Source: Spirillospora albida
GTDB lineage: Bacteria; Actinomycetota; Actinomycetes; Streptosporangiales; Streptosporangiaceae
Assembly (NCBI RefSeq): GCF_000718255.1
Contig: NZ_JOFJ01000001.1
Coordinates: 1 to 64,000 of the forward strand
Length of the DNA: 64,000 bases
Reading direction: 5' to 3'
The translations under genes and the position numbers were made by a program. How positions within the stretch are numbered: position 1 is the stretch's first letter; the number at the start of each line of letters is the position of its first letter. Shown in pieces: positions 6,472 through 14,364 of the stretch. The notes beneath the pieces are model-generated. The model was not told the origin of the DNA. It did not search any database and was given only the letters and a program-made list of their open reading frames with translations.

Positions 6472-8130
6472 ATGGCGGGACGGAGAGGCGCGCCGGTTCG
6501 CGCCGGCGGCATCGCGGGGTGGTTCGACGACCGGCTCGGCGCCGCCGGGTTCGTGCGGCGGAGCATGCGGAAGGCGTTCCCGGGCCACTGGTCGTTCCTG
6601 CTGGGCGAGATCGCGCTGTACTCGTTCGTCGTCCTGCTGGTGACGGGCGTGTTCCTGGCGCTGCTGTTCGAGCCGAGCGCCCGGACGGTGGTGTACGACG
6701 GGTCGTACGCGCCGCTGAAGGGCGTGGAGATGAGCGAGGCGTACGCGTCCACGCTGCATCTGTCGTTCGACGTGCGGGGCGGGCTGCTGATGCGGCAGAT
6801 CCACCACTGGGGGGCGCTGGTGTTCAGCGCCGCGATCTGCTGCCATCTGCTGCGGGTCTTCTTCACCGGCGCGTTCCGGCGGCCGCGGGAGATCAACTGG
6901 CTGGTCGGGGTGGGGCTGTTCAGCCTCGCCGTGGCGGAGGGGTTCGCGGGCTACTCGCTGCCGGACGACCTGCTCTCCGGCACCGGGCTGCGGATCACGC
7001 ACGGCATCATCCTGTCGATCCCGGTCGCGGGGTCGTACCTGGCGATGTGGGTGTTCGGGGGCGAGTTCCCCGGTGAGGCCTTCATCCCGCGGCTGTTCAC
7101 GGTGCACGTGCTGCTGCTGCCCGGGGTGCTGCTCGCGCTGATCAGCGCGCACATGATGATCCTCTGGCATCAGACGCACACGCAGTGGCCGGGCGAGGGG
7201 CGGCGGGAGACGCGGGTGTCCGGGGAGCCGGCGTTCCCGAACTTCGCGGCGCAGAGCGCGGGATTCCTCCTGTTCACCTCCGGTGTGCTCGCCGCTCTGG
7301 GCGGGTTCGCGCAGATCAACCCGGTGTGGCAGTACGGGCCGTACGACGCGGTGCGGGTGTCGATGTTCTCGCAGCCCGACTGGTACGTGGGGTTCCTGGA
7401 GGGCGCGCTGCGCATCATGCCGCCGCTGACCACGACGGTCGCCGGGTACACGATCGCGTGGAACGTGCTGGTGCCCGCCGTCCTCCTGCCCGGGGTGTTC
7501 TTCACGTGCATCGCGCTGTACCCGTTCGCGGAGCGCCTGGCGACCGGGGACCGGCGCGTCCACCACCTGCTGGACCGGCCGCGCAACGCCGCGACCCGGA
7601 CCGCCATCGGCGCGGCGGCCGTCGCCTGGTACGGCAACCTGTGGGCGGCCGGCGGCAACGACGTCATCGCCTACGTCTTCGGGCTGCCGCTGTACGCGAC
7701 GACGTGGTTCTTCCGCGCGGGGTTCTTCGTGTTCCCGGCCGTGGCGTTCGCCGTGACGCGGCGGGCGTGCCTGAGCCTGCAGCGCCGCGACCTGGCCGCG
7801 CTGACGGAGGGGGTGGAGAGCGGCACGATCCGGATGACGCCCGAGGGCGGGTTCGCGGAGCGGCACGAGCGGGTGTCGGCCGAGCACGCGGCGCTGCTGC
7901 GGATCCGGCATCCGGACGAGCTCGTCGTGGCGCGTCCCCGCCACATACTCCCGCTGCCGACGCCCGGACGCGCGAAGGCGCAGGTCAGGTCGCGCGTGAA
8001 CCGGTTCTTCCTGGACTACCAGAGCGAGGTGGAGGGCGGCGGGCAGGGCGACCTCCGGCGCGACGGCGACGATGATGATGACGGCGAGGACGGCGAGGAC
8101 GGCGCCGGGGGCGGACGGCAGGGCGGCTGA
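6472..8130 (+). CDS. Cytochrome b subunit of a menaquinol:cytochrome c reductase (QcrB-type)
   Basis: A 552-residue membrane protein of actinobacterial QcrB length. The haem-ligand pairs are visible: RQIHHWGALVFSAAICCHLL in helix B, and FTVHVLLLPGV with LISAHMMILW in helix D. The quinol-oxidation motif PEWY appears as QPDWYVGFLEG. Eight to nine TM segments are followed by a long charged C-terminal tail that ends in a poly-Asp/Glu and Gly stretch (DGDDDDDGEDGEDG). No Rieske (qcrA) or dihaem cytochrome c (qcrC) gene is adjacent, so this is a stand-alone paralogue rather than part of a qcrCAB operon. It converges on the oxidase subunit I gene with a 6-bp gap. The natural partner subunits are unknown. 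Confidence 0.88.
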   Translation: MAGRRGAPVRAGGIAGWFDDRLGAAGFVRRSMRKAFPGHWSFLLGEIALYSFVVLLVTGVFLALLFEPSARTVVYDGSYAPLKGVEMSEAYASTLHLSFDVRGGLLMRQIHHWGALVFSAAICCHLLRVFFTGAFRRPREINWLVGVGLFSLAVAEGFAGYSLPDDLLSGTGLRITHGIILSIPVAGSYLAMWVFGGEFPGEAFIPRLFTVHVLLLPGVLLALISAHMMILWHQTHTQWPGEGRRETRVSGEPAFPNFAAQSAGFLLFTSGVLAALGGFAQINPVWQYGPYDAVRVSMFSQPDWYVGFLEGALRIMPPLTTTVAGYTIAWNVLVPAVLLPGVFFTCIALYPFAERLATGDRRVHHLLDRPRNAATRTAIGAAAVAWYGNLWAAGGNDVIAYVFGLPLYATTWFFRAGFFVFPAVAFAVTRRACLSLQRRDLAALTEGVESGTIRMTPEGGFAERHERVSAEHAALLRIRHPDELVVARPRHILPLPTPGRAKAQVRSRVNRFFLDYQSEVEGGGQGDLRRDGDDDDDGEDGEDGAGGGRQGG

Positions 8131-8136
8131 GCGGAG

Positions 8137-9810
8137 TCAGGCGCGCCGCGCGTGACCGGCTTCCGGTGCCGGCGTCTCGATCGGGTAGTGCAGGTCGACC
8201 GCCGGGCGCGGCGACCGGATCCGGGGCATCGCCGTGAAGTTGTGCCGGGGCGGCGGGCAGGACGTCGCCCATTCGAGGGAGCCGCCGAAGCCCCACGGGT
8301 CGTCGGAGCGGGTTCTCTCGCCGCGCCGGTACGTCCGCCAGACGTTCCACAGGAACGCGAACGTGGACGCGCCCAGCACGAACGACCCGAGCGACGAGAT
8401 GAGGTTCAGCGCGCCGAACCCGTCGGCGTAGTCGGCGACGCGTCGGGGCATCCCCGCCGTGCCCAGCCAGTGCTGGACGAGGAACGTGGTGTGGAAGCCG
8501 GCGAACAGCGACCAGAAATGCACCTTCCCCCAGCCCTCGTGGAGCCGCTTCCCCGTCATCTTCGGCCACCAGAAGTAGAAGCCCGCGAACATCGCGAACA
8601 CGACCGTCCCGAAGAGGACGTAGTGGAAGTGGCCGACGACGAAGTAGGAGTCGGTGAGGTGGAAGTCCATCGGCGGGGACGCGAGGACCACGCCGGTCAG
8701 CCCCCCGAAGAGGAACGTGGCGAGGAACCCGAGCGCCCACAGCATCGGCGTCTCGAACGTCAGGTTCCCCTTCCAGAGCGTCCCGACCCAGTTGAAGAAC
8801 TTGATGCCGGTCGGGACGGCGATCATGAAGGAGGTGAAGGAGAAGAACGGCAGCAGGACCTGCCCGGTGGCGAACATGTGGTGCGCCCAGACCGTCATGG
8901 ACAGCCCGGTGATGGCGATCGTCGCGGCCACCATGCCGACGTAGCCGAACAGCGGCTTGCGCGCGAACACCGGGATGATCTCGGTGACGATGCCGAAGAA
9001 CGGCAGCGCCACGACGTAGACCTCGGGATGCCCGAAGAACCAGAACAGGTGCTGCCAGAGCAGCGCCCCGCCGGTCGCCGGGTCGAAGACGTGGGCGCCG
9101 AGCCTCCGGTCGGCGGCGAGCGCGAACAGCGCGGCCGCGAGGACGGGGAACGCGATGAGCACCATCACGCTCGTCAGCAGGACGTTCCAGCAGAAGATCG
9201 GCATCCGGAACATCACCATGCCGGGGGCGCGCATCCCGATGATCGTCGTGATGAGGTTGACCGCGGTGAGGATCGTGCCCAGCCCGGACAGGATCAGGCC
9301 CATCACCCACAGGTCACCGCCGGCGCCCGGGGAGTACCGGTCCGTCGACAGCGGGGCGTAGGAGAACCAGCCGAACGCCGCCGCGCCGCCCGGGGCGGCG
9401 AACCCGGACAGCACCATCAGCGCGCCGAACAGGAACAGGTAGTAGCCGAGCGTGTTGAGCCGCGGGAAGGCCACGTCCGGCGCACCGATCTGCAGCGGGA
9501 CGATCACGTTCGCGAACCCGGCGAACAGCGGCGTCGCGAACAGCAGCAGCATGACCGTGCCGTGGATCGTGAACAGCTGGTTGTACTGGTGCGCGTTCAC
9601 GACCTGGAGGCCGGGCTGGAGCAGCTCGGCCCTCATCACCATCGCCATGAGCCCGGAGACGAGGAACAGGACGAACGATGTGGCGAGGTAGAGGTAGCCG
9701 ACGACCTTGTGGTCGGTGGTCGCGAGGACGTCCGCGAACCGGAGGCCCTTGCGGTGCCGTGCGAGCGCGTCCGCGGCGCTGGTGCCGGTGTCGCCGTGCA
9801 GCGCCGTCAT
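8137..9810 (-). CDS. ctaD: Cytochrome c oxidase subunit I (aa3-type)
   Basis: A 557-residue, 12-TM haem-copper oxidase core subunit. The CuB/haem a3 ligands are in HLFWFFGHPEVYVVALPFFG (with the His-Tyr crosslink site HPEVY) and the HH pair of SMTVWAHHMFATG. The K-channel helix and haem a ligand regions (NQLFTIHGTVMLLLF; SYFVVGHFHYVLFG) are also present. It transfers electrons from cytochrome c to O2 and pumps protons. GAGGTG precedes the ATG. Subunits II (ctaC) and III (ctaE) are not encoded nearby, so this is probably a second, dispersed ctaD copy. A 45-codon gene lies immediately upstream on the same strand. Confidence 0.93.
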   Translation of the reverse strand: MTALHGDTGTSAADALARHRKGLRFADVLATTDHKVVGYLYLATSFVLFLVSGLMAMVMRAELLQPGLQVVNAHQYNQLFTIHGTVMLLLFATPLFAGFANVIVPLQIGAPDVAFPRLNTLGYYLFLFGALMVLSGFAAPGGAAAFGWFSYAPLSTDRYSPGAGGDLWVMGLILSGLGTILTAVNLITTIIGMRAPGMVMFRMPIFCWNVLLTSVMVLIAFPVLAAALFALAADRRLGAHVFDPATGGALLWQHLFWFFGHPEVYVVALPFFGIVTEIIPVFARKPLFGYVGMVAATIAITGLSMTVWAHHMFATGQVLLPFFSFTSFMIAVPTGIKFFNWVGTLWKGNLTFETPMLWALGFLATFLFGGLTGVVLASPPMDFHLTDSYFVVGHFHYVLFGTVVFAMFAGFYFWWPKMTGKRLHEGWGKVHFWSLFAGFHTTFLVQHWLGTAGMPRRVADYADGFGALNLISSLGSFVLGASTFAFLWNVWRTYRRGERTRSDDPWGFGGSLEWATSCPPPRHNFTAMPRIRSPRPAVDLHYPIETPAPEAGHARRA

Positions 9811-9826
9811 TGGTGCACCTCGCGGC

Positions 9827-9964
9827 TCAGAGGGTGCCGTCGTGGCGGTGGAGCCCGGTTTCCGGCCGCCGGTGGCGCGCGTGCTCGGCGGGCCGCTCCC
9901 CGCCGGCCGGGAACGCGAGGTCGCCCGGCGGCGCCTCGATCCGTCCGGTGTCGGCGATGCGCAT
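9827..9964 (-). CDS. Small hypothetical protein upstream of ctaD (45 aa)
   Basis: A 45-codon frame starts MRIADTGRIEAPPGDLAFPA and ends in a His/Arg-rich tail (EHARHRRPETGLHRHDGTL). A purine-rich GGGGGGAG lies 6 nt before the ATG. The stop is 16 nt before the ctaD start, so the two are probably co-transcribed. The His-rich tail could bind metal (copper handling would fit the oxidase neighbour), but that is speculation. No family is recognised. Confidence 0.45.
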   Translation of the reverse strand: MRIADTGRIEAPPGDLAFPAGGERPAEHARHRRPETGLHRHDGTL

Positions 9965-10048
9965 GACGTGCTCCCCCCGGTGACGTCGCCTCGCGCCCGG
10001 CCTGCCCGCTGGCGGTTCCTCCAAACGCGCAGGTCGGAAGGGGGTGCT

Positions 10049-11146
10049 TCAGCGGGAGGCGGGGACCGCGTGCAGCCGGGACGGCCGGACGGGGACGGGC
10101 ACGGGGAGGCCGTCCGGCGTCCGGGGGAACGGGGGCGCGGCCGGGCGGCCCGCCGCGAGGGCGTCGAGTCGGCGCAGCAGGATGCCCTCGCGGAGCGCCC
10201 ACGGGCAGACGGTGAGGTGCTCCAGGCCGAGGGACGCCATGACGCGTTCGGCGACGATCGCGCCCGCGAGGATCTGGTGCGCGCGGGCCCGCGTCACGCC
10301 GGGCAGCTGCGCCCGCTCCCGGTCGGAGAGGACGGCGAGCCTCGGGATCCAGCGGCGGACGTCGCGGCGGGCGAGGACGCGCGGCGCGTACGGGCCCGCC
10401 TTCGCCGCCGGGGCTCCGCAGAGCCGCGCGAGCTGGGTGAAGGTCTTGGACGTGGCGACGGTGCAGCGCGCGGGCGGCCGCTCCGTGATCGGCGCGGTCG
10501 CCTCGGCGAGGACGGCCTCGACGTGCCGGCGCAGGGCGGTGCGGGTCCGCTTGCGGACCGGCGGGGCGGCCGGCAGGTGGTGCCGGGTGAGCCGGCCGGC
10601 GCCGAGCGGCAGCGACAGCGCGATCTCCGGATCCTCGCCGGTGCCGTAGGCGAGTTCGAGGGAGCCGCCGCCGATGTCGGCGAGCAGCATCGGGCCGGCC
10701 GACCAGCCGTGCCAGCGGCGCGCCGCGAGGAACGTCAGCCGGGCCTCCTGCTCGCCGCTGAGGAAGCCGAGCGCGATGCCGGTGGCGGCGCGGACCTCTG
10801 CGGTGACCTCGTCGCGGTTCGCCGCGTCCCGCAGCGCGGCCGTGGCGAACGGCACCAGCTCGTCGACGCCGTGCGCGGCGGCCGCGGCGGCCGCCTCCCG
10901 GACGGCGCCGATCAGCCGGTCGACGGCGGGCCGGGCGATCACGCCGTCGCGGCCGGTGGCCTCGGCGAGCCGGACGGCGCTCTTCACCGACCGGACCGGC
11001 GTGGGCGCCGCACCGGGCGCGAGGTCGGCGATCCGCAGGTGCGCGGATTTCGAGCCGACGTCGAGGACGCCGACGCGGACGGCGGCGGGCCGGGCGGCGG
11101 CGCCGTTGGCGGGAGGGGTGGAGGCGGTGCCGGGGGCGGGCGTCAT
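10049..11146 (-). CDS. Ppx/GppA-family phosphatase (exopolyphosphatase-like)
   Basis: A 365-residue member of the ASKHA fold. Phosphate-1 loop VGVLDVGSKSAHLRIADL at about residues 24-41, FLSGEQEARLTFLAARRW in the middle, and the second phosphate loop LLADIGGGSLELAYGTGE at about residues 160-177. C-terminal motifs include GVTRARAHQILAGAIVAERVMASLG. The family hydrolyses polyphosphate or pppGpp. Actinobacteria usually encode two short Ppx paralogues; this is of that short class, and which substrate it prefers cannot be read from sequence. The ATG at 11146 is preferred over farther upstream starts because the conserved fold begins shortly after it. It is transcribed divergently from the zinc dehydrogenase (142 bp between starts). 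Confidence 0.85.
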   Translation of the reverse strand: MTPAPGTASTPPANGAAARPAAVRVGVLDVGSKSAHLRIADLAPGAAPTPVRSVKSAVRLAEATGRDGVIARPAVDRLIGAVREAAAAAAAHGVDELVPFATAALRDAANRDEVTAEVRAATGIALGFLSGEQEARLTFLAARRWHGWSAGPMLLADIGGGSLELAYGTGEDPEIALSLPLGAGRLTRHHLPAAPPVRKRTRTALRRHVEAVLAEATAPITERPPARCTVATSKTFTQLARLCGAPAAKAGPYAPRVLARRDVRRWIPRLAVLSDRERAQLPGVTRARAHQILAGAIVAERVMASLGLEHLTVCPWALREGILLRRLDALAAGRPAAPPFPRTPDGLPVPVPVRPSRLHAVPASR

Positions 11147-11288
11147 GGGAAGCCGTTTACCCGGATCCTCCCTTTTCAGTCGGAGCGTCCCGCACTCCGC
11201 CGCGCACGTTTCGCCGTGCCCGTCGGGGTACGGGCGCTCTGGACCCGTCCGCGCGGACCCCGGGGGAACCCGTCCGAGGAGGAGCACG

Positions 11289-12476
11289 ATGAAGGCGCTG
11301 ACCTGGCACGGCAAGCGGGACGTCCGGATCGAGGACGTCCCCGACCCGACGATCAAGGAGGCGGACGACGCGATCGTCCGGATCACCACGTCCGGGCTGT
11401 GCGGGTCCGACCTGCACCTGTACGAGGTCCTCGGGCCGTTCCTCGGCGAGGGCGACATCCTCGGCCACGAGCCGATGGGGATCGTCGAGGAGACCGGGCC
11501 GTCGGTCACGCACGTGAAGCCGGGCGACCGGGTCGTGATCCCGTTCAACATCTCCTGCGGCCACTGCCACATGTGCGGGATGCAGCTGTACGCGCAGTGC
11601 GAGACGACGCAGGTCCGCGAGCACGGGATGGGCGCGGCGCTGTTCGGCTACACGAAGCTCTACGGGCGCGTGCCGGGCGCGCAGGCGGAGTACCTGCGGG
11701 TCCCGCAGGCCCAGTTCGGGCCCATCAAGGTGCCGGAGGGCCCGCCGGACGAGCGGTTCGTGTTCCTGTCGGACGTCCTGCCGACCGCGTGGCAGGCCGT
11801 GGACTGGGCGGACGTCCCGGACGGCGGCACCGTCGCCGTCCTCGGACTCGGCCCGATCGGGCAGATGGCGGCGCGGATCGCGCGCCACCTCGGGCACCGC
11901 GTGATCGGGGTCGACCTCGTCCCCGAGCGGCTGGAGATGGCGCGCCGGCACGGCATCGAGGTCATCGACGCGGACGCGGCCGACGACGTCGCGGACGAGG
12001 TCCGGAGCCGCACCGGCGGCCGCGGCGCCGACTCGGTGATCGACGCGGTCGGGATGGAGGCGCACGGCTCCCCCGCCGCGAAGATCGCGCAGACGCTGGC
12101 GGGGCTGCTGCCGGACGCCGCGGCGGCGCCGCTGATGAGCCGGATCGGGGTGGACCGCCTCGCCGCCCTCTACACCGCGATCGACGTCGTCCGGCGGGGC
12201 GGGACGATATCCGTCATCGGCGTCTACGGCGGGATGGCCGACCCGATGCCGATGCTGCGGATGTTCGACAAGGGCATCGCGCTGCGGATGGGGCAGGCGC
12301 ACGTGAAGCGGTGGATCGACACGCTGATGCCGCTGGTCATGGACGACTCCGACCCCCTCGGGGTCATGGACCTCGCGACGCACAAGGTGCCGCTGGAGCG
12401 GGCGCCCGAGGCGTACGCGATGTTCCAGAAGAAGCGGGAGGGCGCGATCAAGGTCCTGTTCCAGCCGGGCGGCTGA
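11289..12476 (+). CDS. Zinc-dependent alcohol/formaldehyde dehydrogenase-like protein
   Basis: A 395-residue medium-chain dehydrogenase. The catalytic zinc site is SGLCGSDLHLYEV (Cys) and ILGHEPMGIVEE (His-Glu). The structural zinc Cys cluster is reduced to CGHCHMCGMQLYAQCE at about residues 95-110. The Rossmann motif is VAVLGLGPIGQMAARIA at about 197-213. The long insert (AALFGYTKLYGRVPGAQAEY, and HGSPAAKIAQTLAG) resembles glutathione-independent formaldehyde dehydrogenase-type proteins. It probably oxidises an alcohol or aldehyde with NAD(P). GGAGGAGCACG precedes the ATG. It is a single gene opposite the Ppx/GppA gene; the substrate is unknown. Confidence 0.88.
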   Translation: MKALTWHGKRDVRIEDVPDPTIKEADDAIVRITTSGLCGSDLHLYEVLGPFLGEGDILGHEPMGIVEETGPSVTHVKPGDRVVIPFNISCGHCHMCGMQLYAQCETTQVREHGMGAALFGYTKLYGRVPGAQAEYLRVPQAQFGPIKVPEGPPDERFVFLSDVLPTAWQAVDWADVPDGGTVAVLGLGPIGQMAARIARHLGHRVIGVDLVPERLEMARRHGIEVIDADAADDVADEVRSRTGGRGADSVIDAVGMEAHGSPAAKIAQTLAGLLPDAAAAPLMSRIGVDRLAALYTAIDVVRRGGTISVIGVYGGMADPMPMLRMFDKGIALRMGQAHVKRWIDTLMPLVMDDSDPLGVMDLATHKVPLERAPEAYAMFQKKREGAIKVLFQPGG

Positions 12477-12589
12477 GGGCGGGGCCCCGGCCGTCCGGCC
12501 GTCACCGTCCGCATAGGCTTTCCGCGACTCCTCACGCGCCGGCGCTCGCGGATCGCGCCGGCGGTGAACGGACACGGAGGTGGGCCCCG

Positions 12590-12982
12590 ATGCACCCGTT
12601 TCGCGCTGCCGTGGAGAAGGGCGACCTGGATGCCCTCCCCGGGCTGCTGGCCGAGGACGTCACCTTCCTCAGCCCGGTCGCGTACGCGCCCTACGAGGGG
12701 CGCGTGATGGTCGCGGCGATCCTGCGCGCGGTCACGCAGGTGTTCGAGGACTTCCGGTACGTCGGCGAGATCCAGGACGCCGGGGGCCGCGACCACGCCC
12801 TGGTCTTCAAGGCGCGGGTCGGCGGGCGGGAGGTGCACGGCTGCGACTTCCTGCACTTCGACGAGGACGGGCTCATCGACGAGTTCTGCGTGATGGTGCG
12901 CCCGCTGTCGGGGGCGCGGGCGCTGTCGGAGGCGATGGCGGCGCGGTTCGAGTCCGTCAAGCGCGAGGCCGGGCTCTCCTGA
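12590..12982 (+). CDS. SnoaL/NTF2-like fold protein
   Basis: A 130-residue protein with the NTF2-like pattern: an N-terminal helix (MHPFRAAVEKGDLDALPGLLAEDV), a strand reading TFLSPVAYAPYEG, then VFEDFRYVGEIQD and strands DHALVFKARVGGREVHGCDFL and GLIDEFCVMVRPL. The fold forms a cone with a hydrophobic pocket and serves as cyclase, isomerase, hydrolase or a pure binding protein; no catalytic set is identifiable. GGAGGTGGGCCCCG supports the ATG. It stands alone, 113 bp after the zinc dehydrogenase. Confidence 0.78.
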   Translation: MHPFRAAVEKGDLDALPGLLAEDVTFLSPVAYAPYEGRVMVAAILRAVTQVFEDFRYVGEIQDAGGRDHALVFKARVGGREVHGCDFLHFDEDGLIDEFCVMVRPLSGARALSEAMAARFESVKREAGLS

Positions 12983-13432
12983 CGGCGCGTCCCGCGCGGG
13001 CGGTCGCGGCGAGCGTGCCGAGCCGGCCGAGACCGTCGTCGGGCGGCGGCTCCCCGCCGCGGACGAGGCGCAGGAGGCGGGCGACGGTCTCCCGCCGCCC
13101 GCCGGACGGCGGCCCGGCTGGTGCGCGGGGTGCCCGGCGACAGGCCACGTCAGCGGCCTGCCACGGCAAAATCGCCGCCATTGACGAAAGCGGAATTTCC
13201 ACTTTCTTCTGTCCTTTTGTAAGGCTTGTGAGGTTTCCCACAGCGCCGCCGCGGGGCCTCCCGCCGGACGCCGGGGCGCCCCGCCGGACGCGGCCGCCCG
13301 CCGCCGGCCGGTCGAAAGGGACAACGGAGCAGGCCGGAGCGGTCATGGCGAGGTCCCGGAATCCGCTACGGTCAAGGGTCGCCGCGCGGGCAAGAGGACG
13401 CGCCTGGCAAGGGGAAGGAACACAGGGGACAC
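12983..13432. other. Intergenic region before the lsr2 pair
   Basis: 450 bp without a convincing gene. The left half is very GC-rich; a minus-strand frame (12957-13346) is open but has no recognisable fold and runs antisense into the SnoaL gene. A markedly AT-richer patch at about 13180-13240 is the likeliest promoter region for lsr2, and Lsr2-type proteins prefer AT-rich DNA, so autoregulation is plausible. AAGGGGAAGGAAC lies upstream of the lsr2 start. Confidence 0.5.
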
Positions 13433-13792
13433 ATGGCCGAGAAGGTCATTCGGGTGGACGACATCGACGGCTCCGAAGGAGCCGATGTCGCAAAGCGGGA
13501 CTTCCACGTCCTGGACCGCACGTTCACGATCGACTTGAGCGATGACAACTTCGCGCGGCTGGGCGAGATCCTGGCCGCGTTACAGCCGTTCATCGACAAC
13601 GCCGCGGAGGTGAAGCCCGCCGGTAAGGGACGCAAGTCGACCCGTACCGCCAAGATCAAGGGCTACACGAACGGCGATGTGCGCACGTGGGCATTGCGCG
13701 AGGGCATCGAAGTCTCCGAACGTGGCAAGATATCGGATGAGGTCTATGCTGCATTCATCGAGGCTCATCCGGACGCGATGCCGGATGCTTAG
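13433..13792 (+). CDS. lsr2: Lsr2 nucleoid-associated protein, copy 1
   Basis: A 119-residue H-NS-like silencer. The N-terminal dimerisation domain has the classical 'VDDIDGSEGADV' start and IDLSDDNFARLGEILAAL, with a YEIDLS-equivalent 'FTIDLS'. The C-terminal DNA-binding domain holds DVRTWALREGIEVSERGKIS, but the usual RGR AT-hook-like core is replaced by RGK. Lsr2 coats AT-rich and horizontally acquired DNA. A second, shorter paralogue follows after 16 bp in the same orientation, a tandem layout that could allow heterodimers. Confidence 0.9.
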   Translation: MAEKVIRVDDIDGSEGADVAKRDFHVLDRTFTIDLSDDNFARLGEILAALQPFIDNAAEVKPAGKGRKSTRTAKIKGYTNGDVRTWALREGIEVSERGKISDEVYAAFIEAHPDAMPDA

Positions 13793-13808
13793 TTAGAGGA
13801 GTCCCCGC

Positions 13809-14138
13809 ATGGCACAGAAGGTCGAAGTCCTTCTCGTGGACGACATCGACGGCGGAGAGGCCGACGAGACCGTCAGCTTTTCGCTCGACGGCACCCAATA
13901 CGAGATCGACCTGAGCAAGAAGAACGCCGCCAAGCTGCGCAACGGCCTGGAGCCCTTCGTCTCCCACGGCCGCAAGGTGCGCCGTGCCGCCGGCCGGCCC
14001 GCGCGCGGCACCCGCACCGCGGGCAGCCGCGAGCGGTCCGCCGAGATTCGCGACTGGGCGAAGCGGAACGGCATCGAGGTCAATGCGCGGGGTCGTATCC
14101 CCGCGAATGTGATCGAGCAGTACGAGGCGGCGCACTAG
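13809..14138 (+). CDS. lsr2: Lsr2 nucleoid-associated protein, copy 2
   Basis: A 109-residue Lsr2 with the standard N domain (VLLVDDIDGGEADETVSFSL, then YEIDLSKKNAAKLRNGLEPF) and an intact DNA-binding domain: SAEIRDWAKRNGIEVNARGR, which includes the RGR core that inserts into the AT-rich minor groove, then IPANVIEQYEAAH. AGAGGAGT precedes the ATG. Copy 1 lacks the exact RGR, so this copy is closer to canonical Lsr2. The pair ends at a 15-bp perfect-stem terminator. Confidence 0.95.
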   Translation: MAQKVEVLLVDDIDGGEADETVSFSLDGTQYEIDLSKKNAAKLRNGLEPFVSHGRKVRRAAGRPARGTRTAGSRERSAEIRDWAKRNGIEVNARGRIPANVIEQYEAAH

Positions 14139-14157
14139 CCCGACGCGACGGGACCGA

Positions 14158-14194
14158 GCGGGGGCCGGGGTGGAATTCTCACCCCGGCCCCCGC
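14158..14194 (+). terminator. Strong hairpin terminator after the lsr2 pair
   Basis: A 15-bp perfect stem (14158-14172 with 14180-14194) encloses a 7-nt loop, GAATTCT. TCTTGTG follows. It begins 19 nt after the second lsr2 stop and should end the lsr2 transcript. Confidence 0.85.
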
Positions 14195-14364
14195 TCTTGT
14201 GCGTTCCGGGGTCCGGGCGCCATCGGATCTGACAGATACCGCACATCGGCCATATCGCCCTAATTGCAAATTCGGCGAACGACGCGGATCGCCATTGCGG
14301 CCACCGGAGATGTGCGCCGCGCGGCGCGCGTGGGAGACGGGCCCGGAGGGGTAGGAGGGATCTT

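Noticed and set aside
9707..12982. A plus-strand frame of more than 1000 codons over ctaD, ppx and the dehydrogenase
   Set aside because: Its composition is Arg/Gly/Pro-rich and it runs antisense or out of frame to well-supported genes; only its last 130 codons (SnoaL-like protein) are real.
12957..13346. Minus-strand frame in the lsr2 upstream region
   Set aside because: No start signal, no family, and composition typical of high-GC non-coding DNA.
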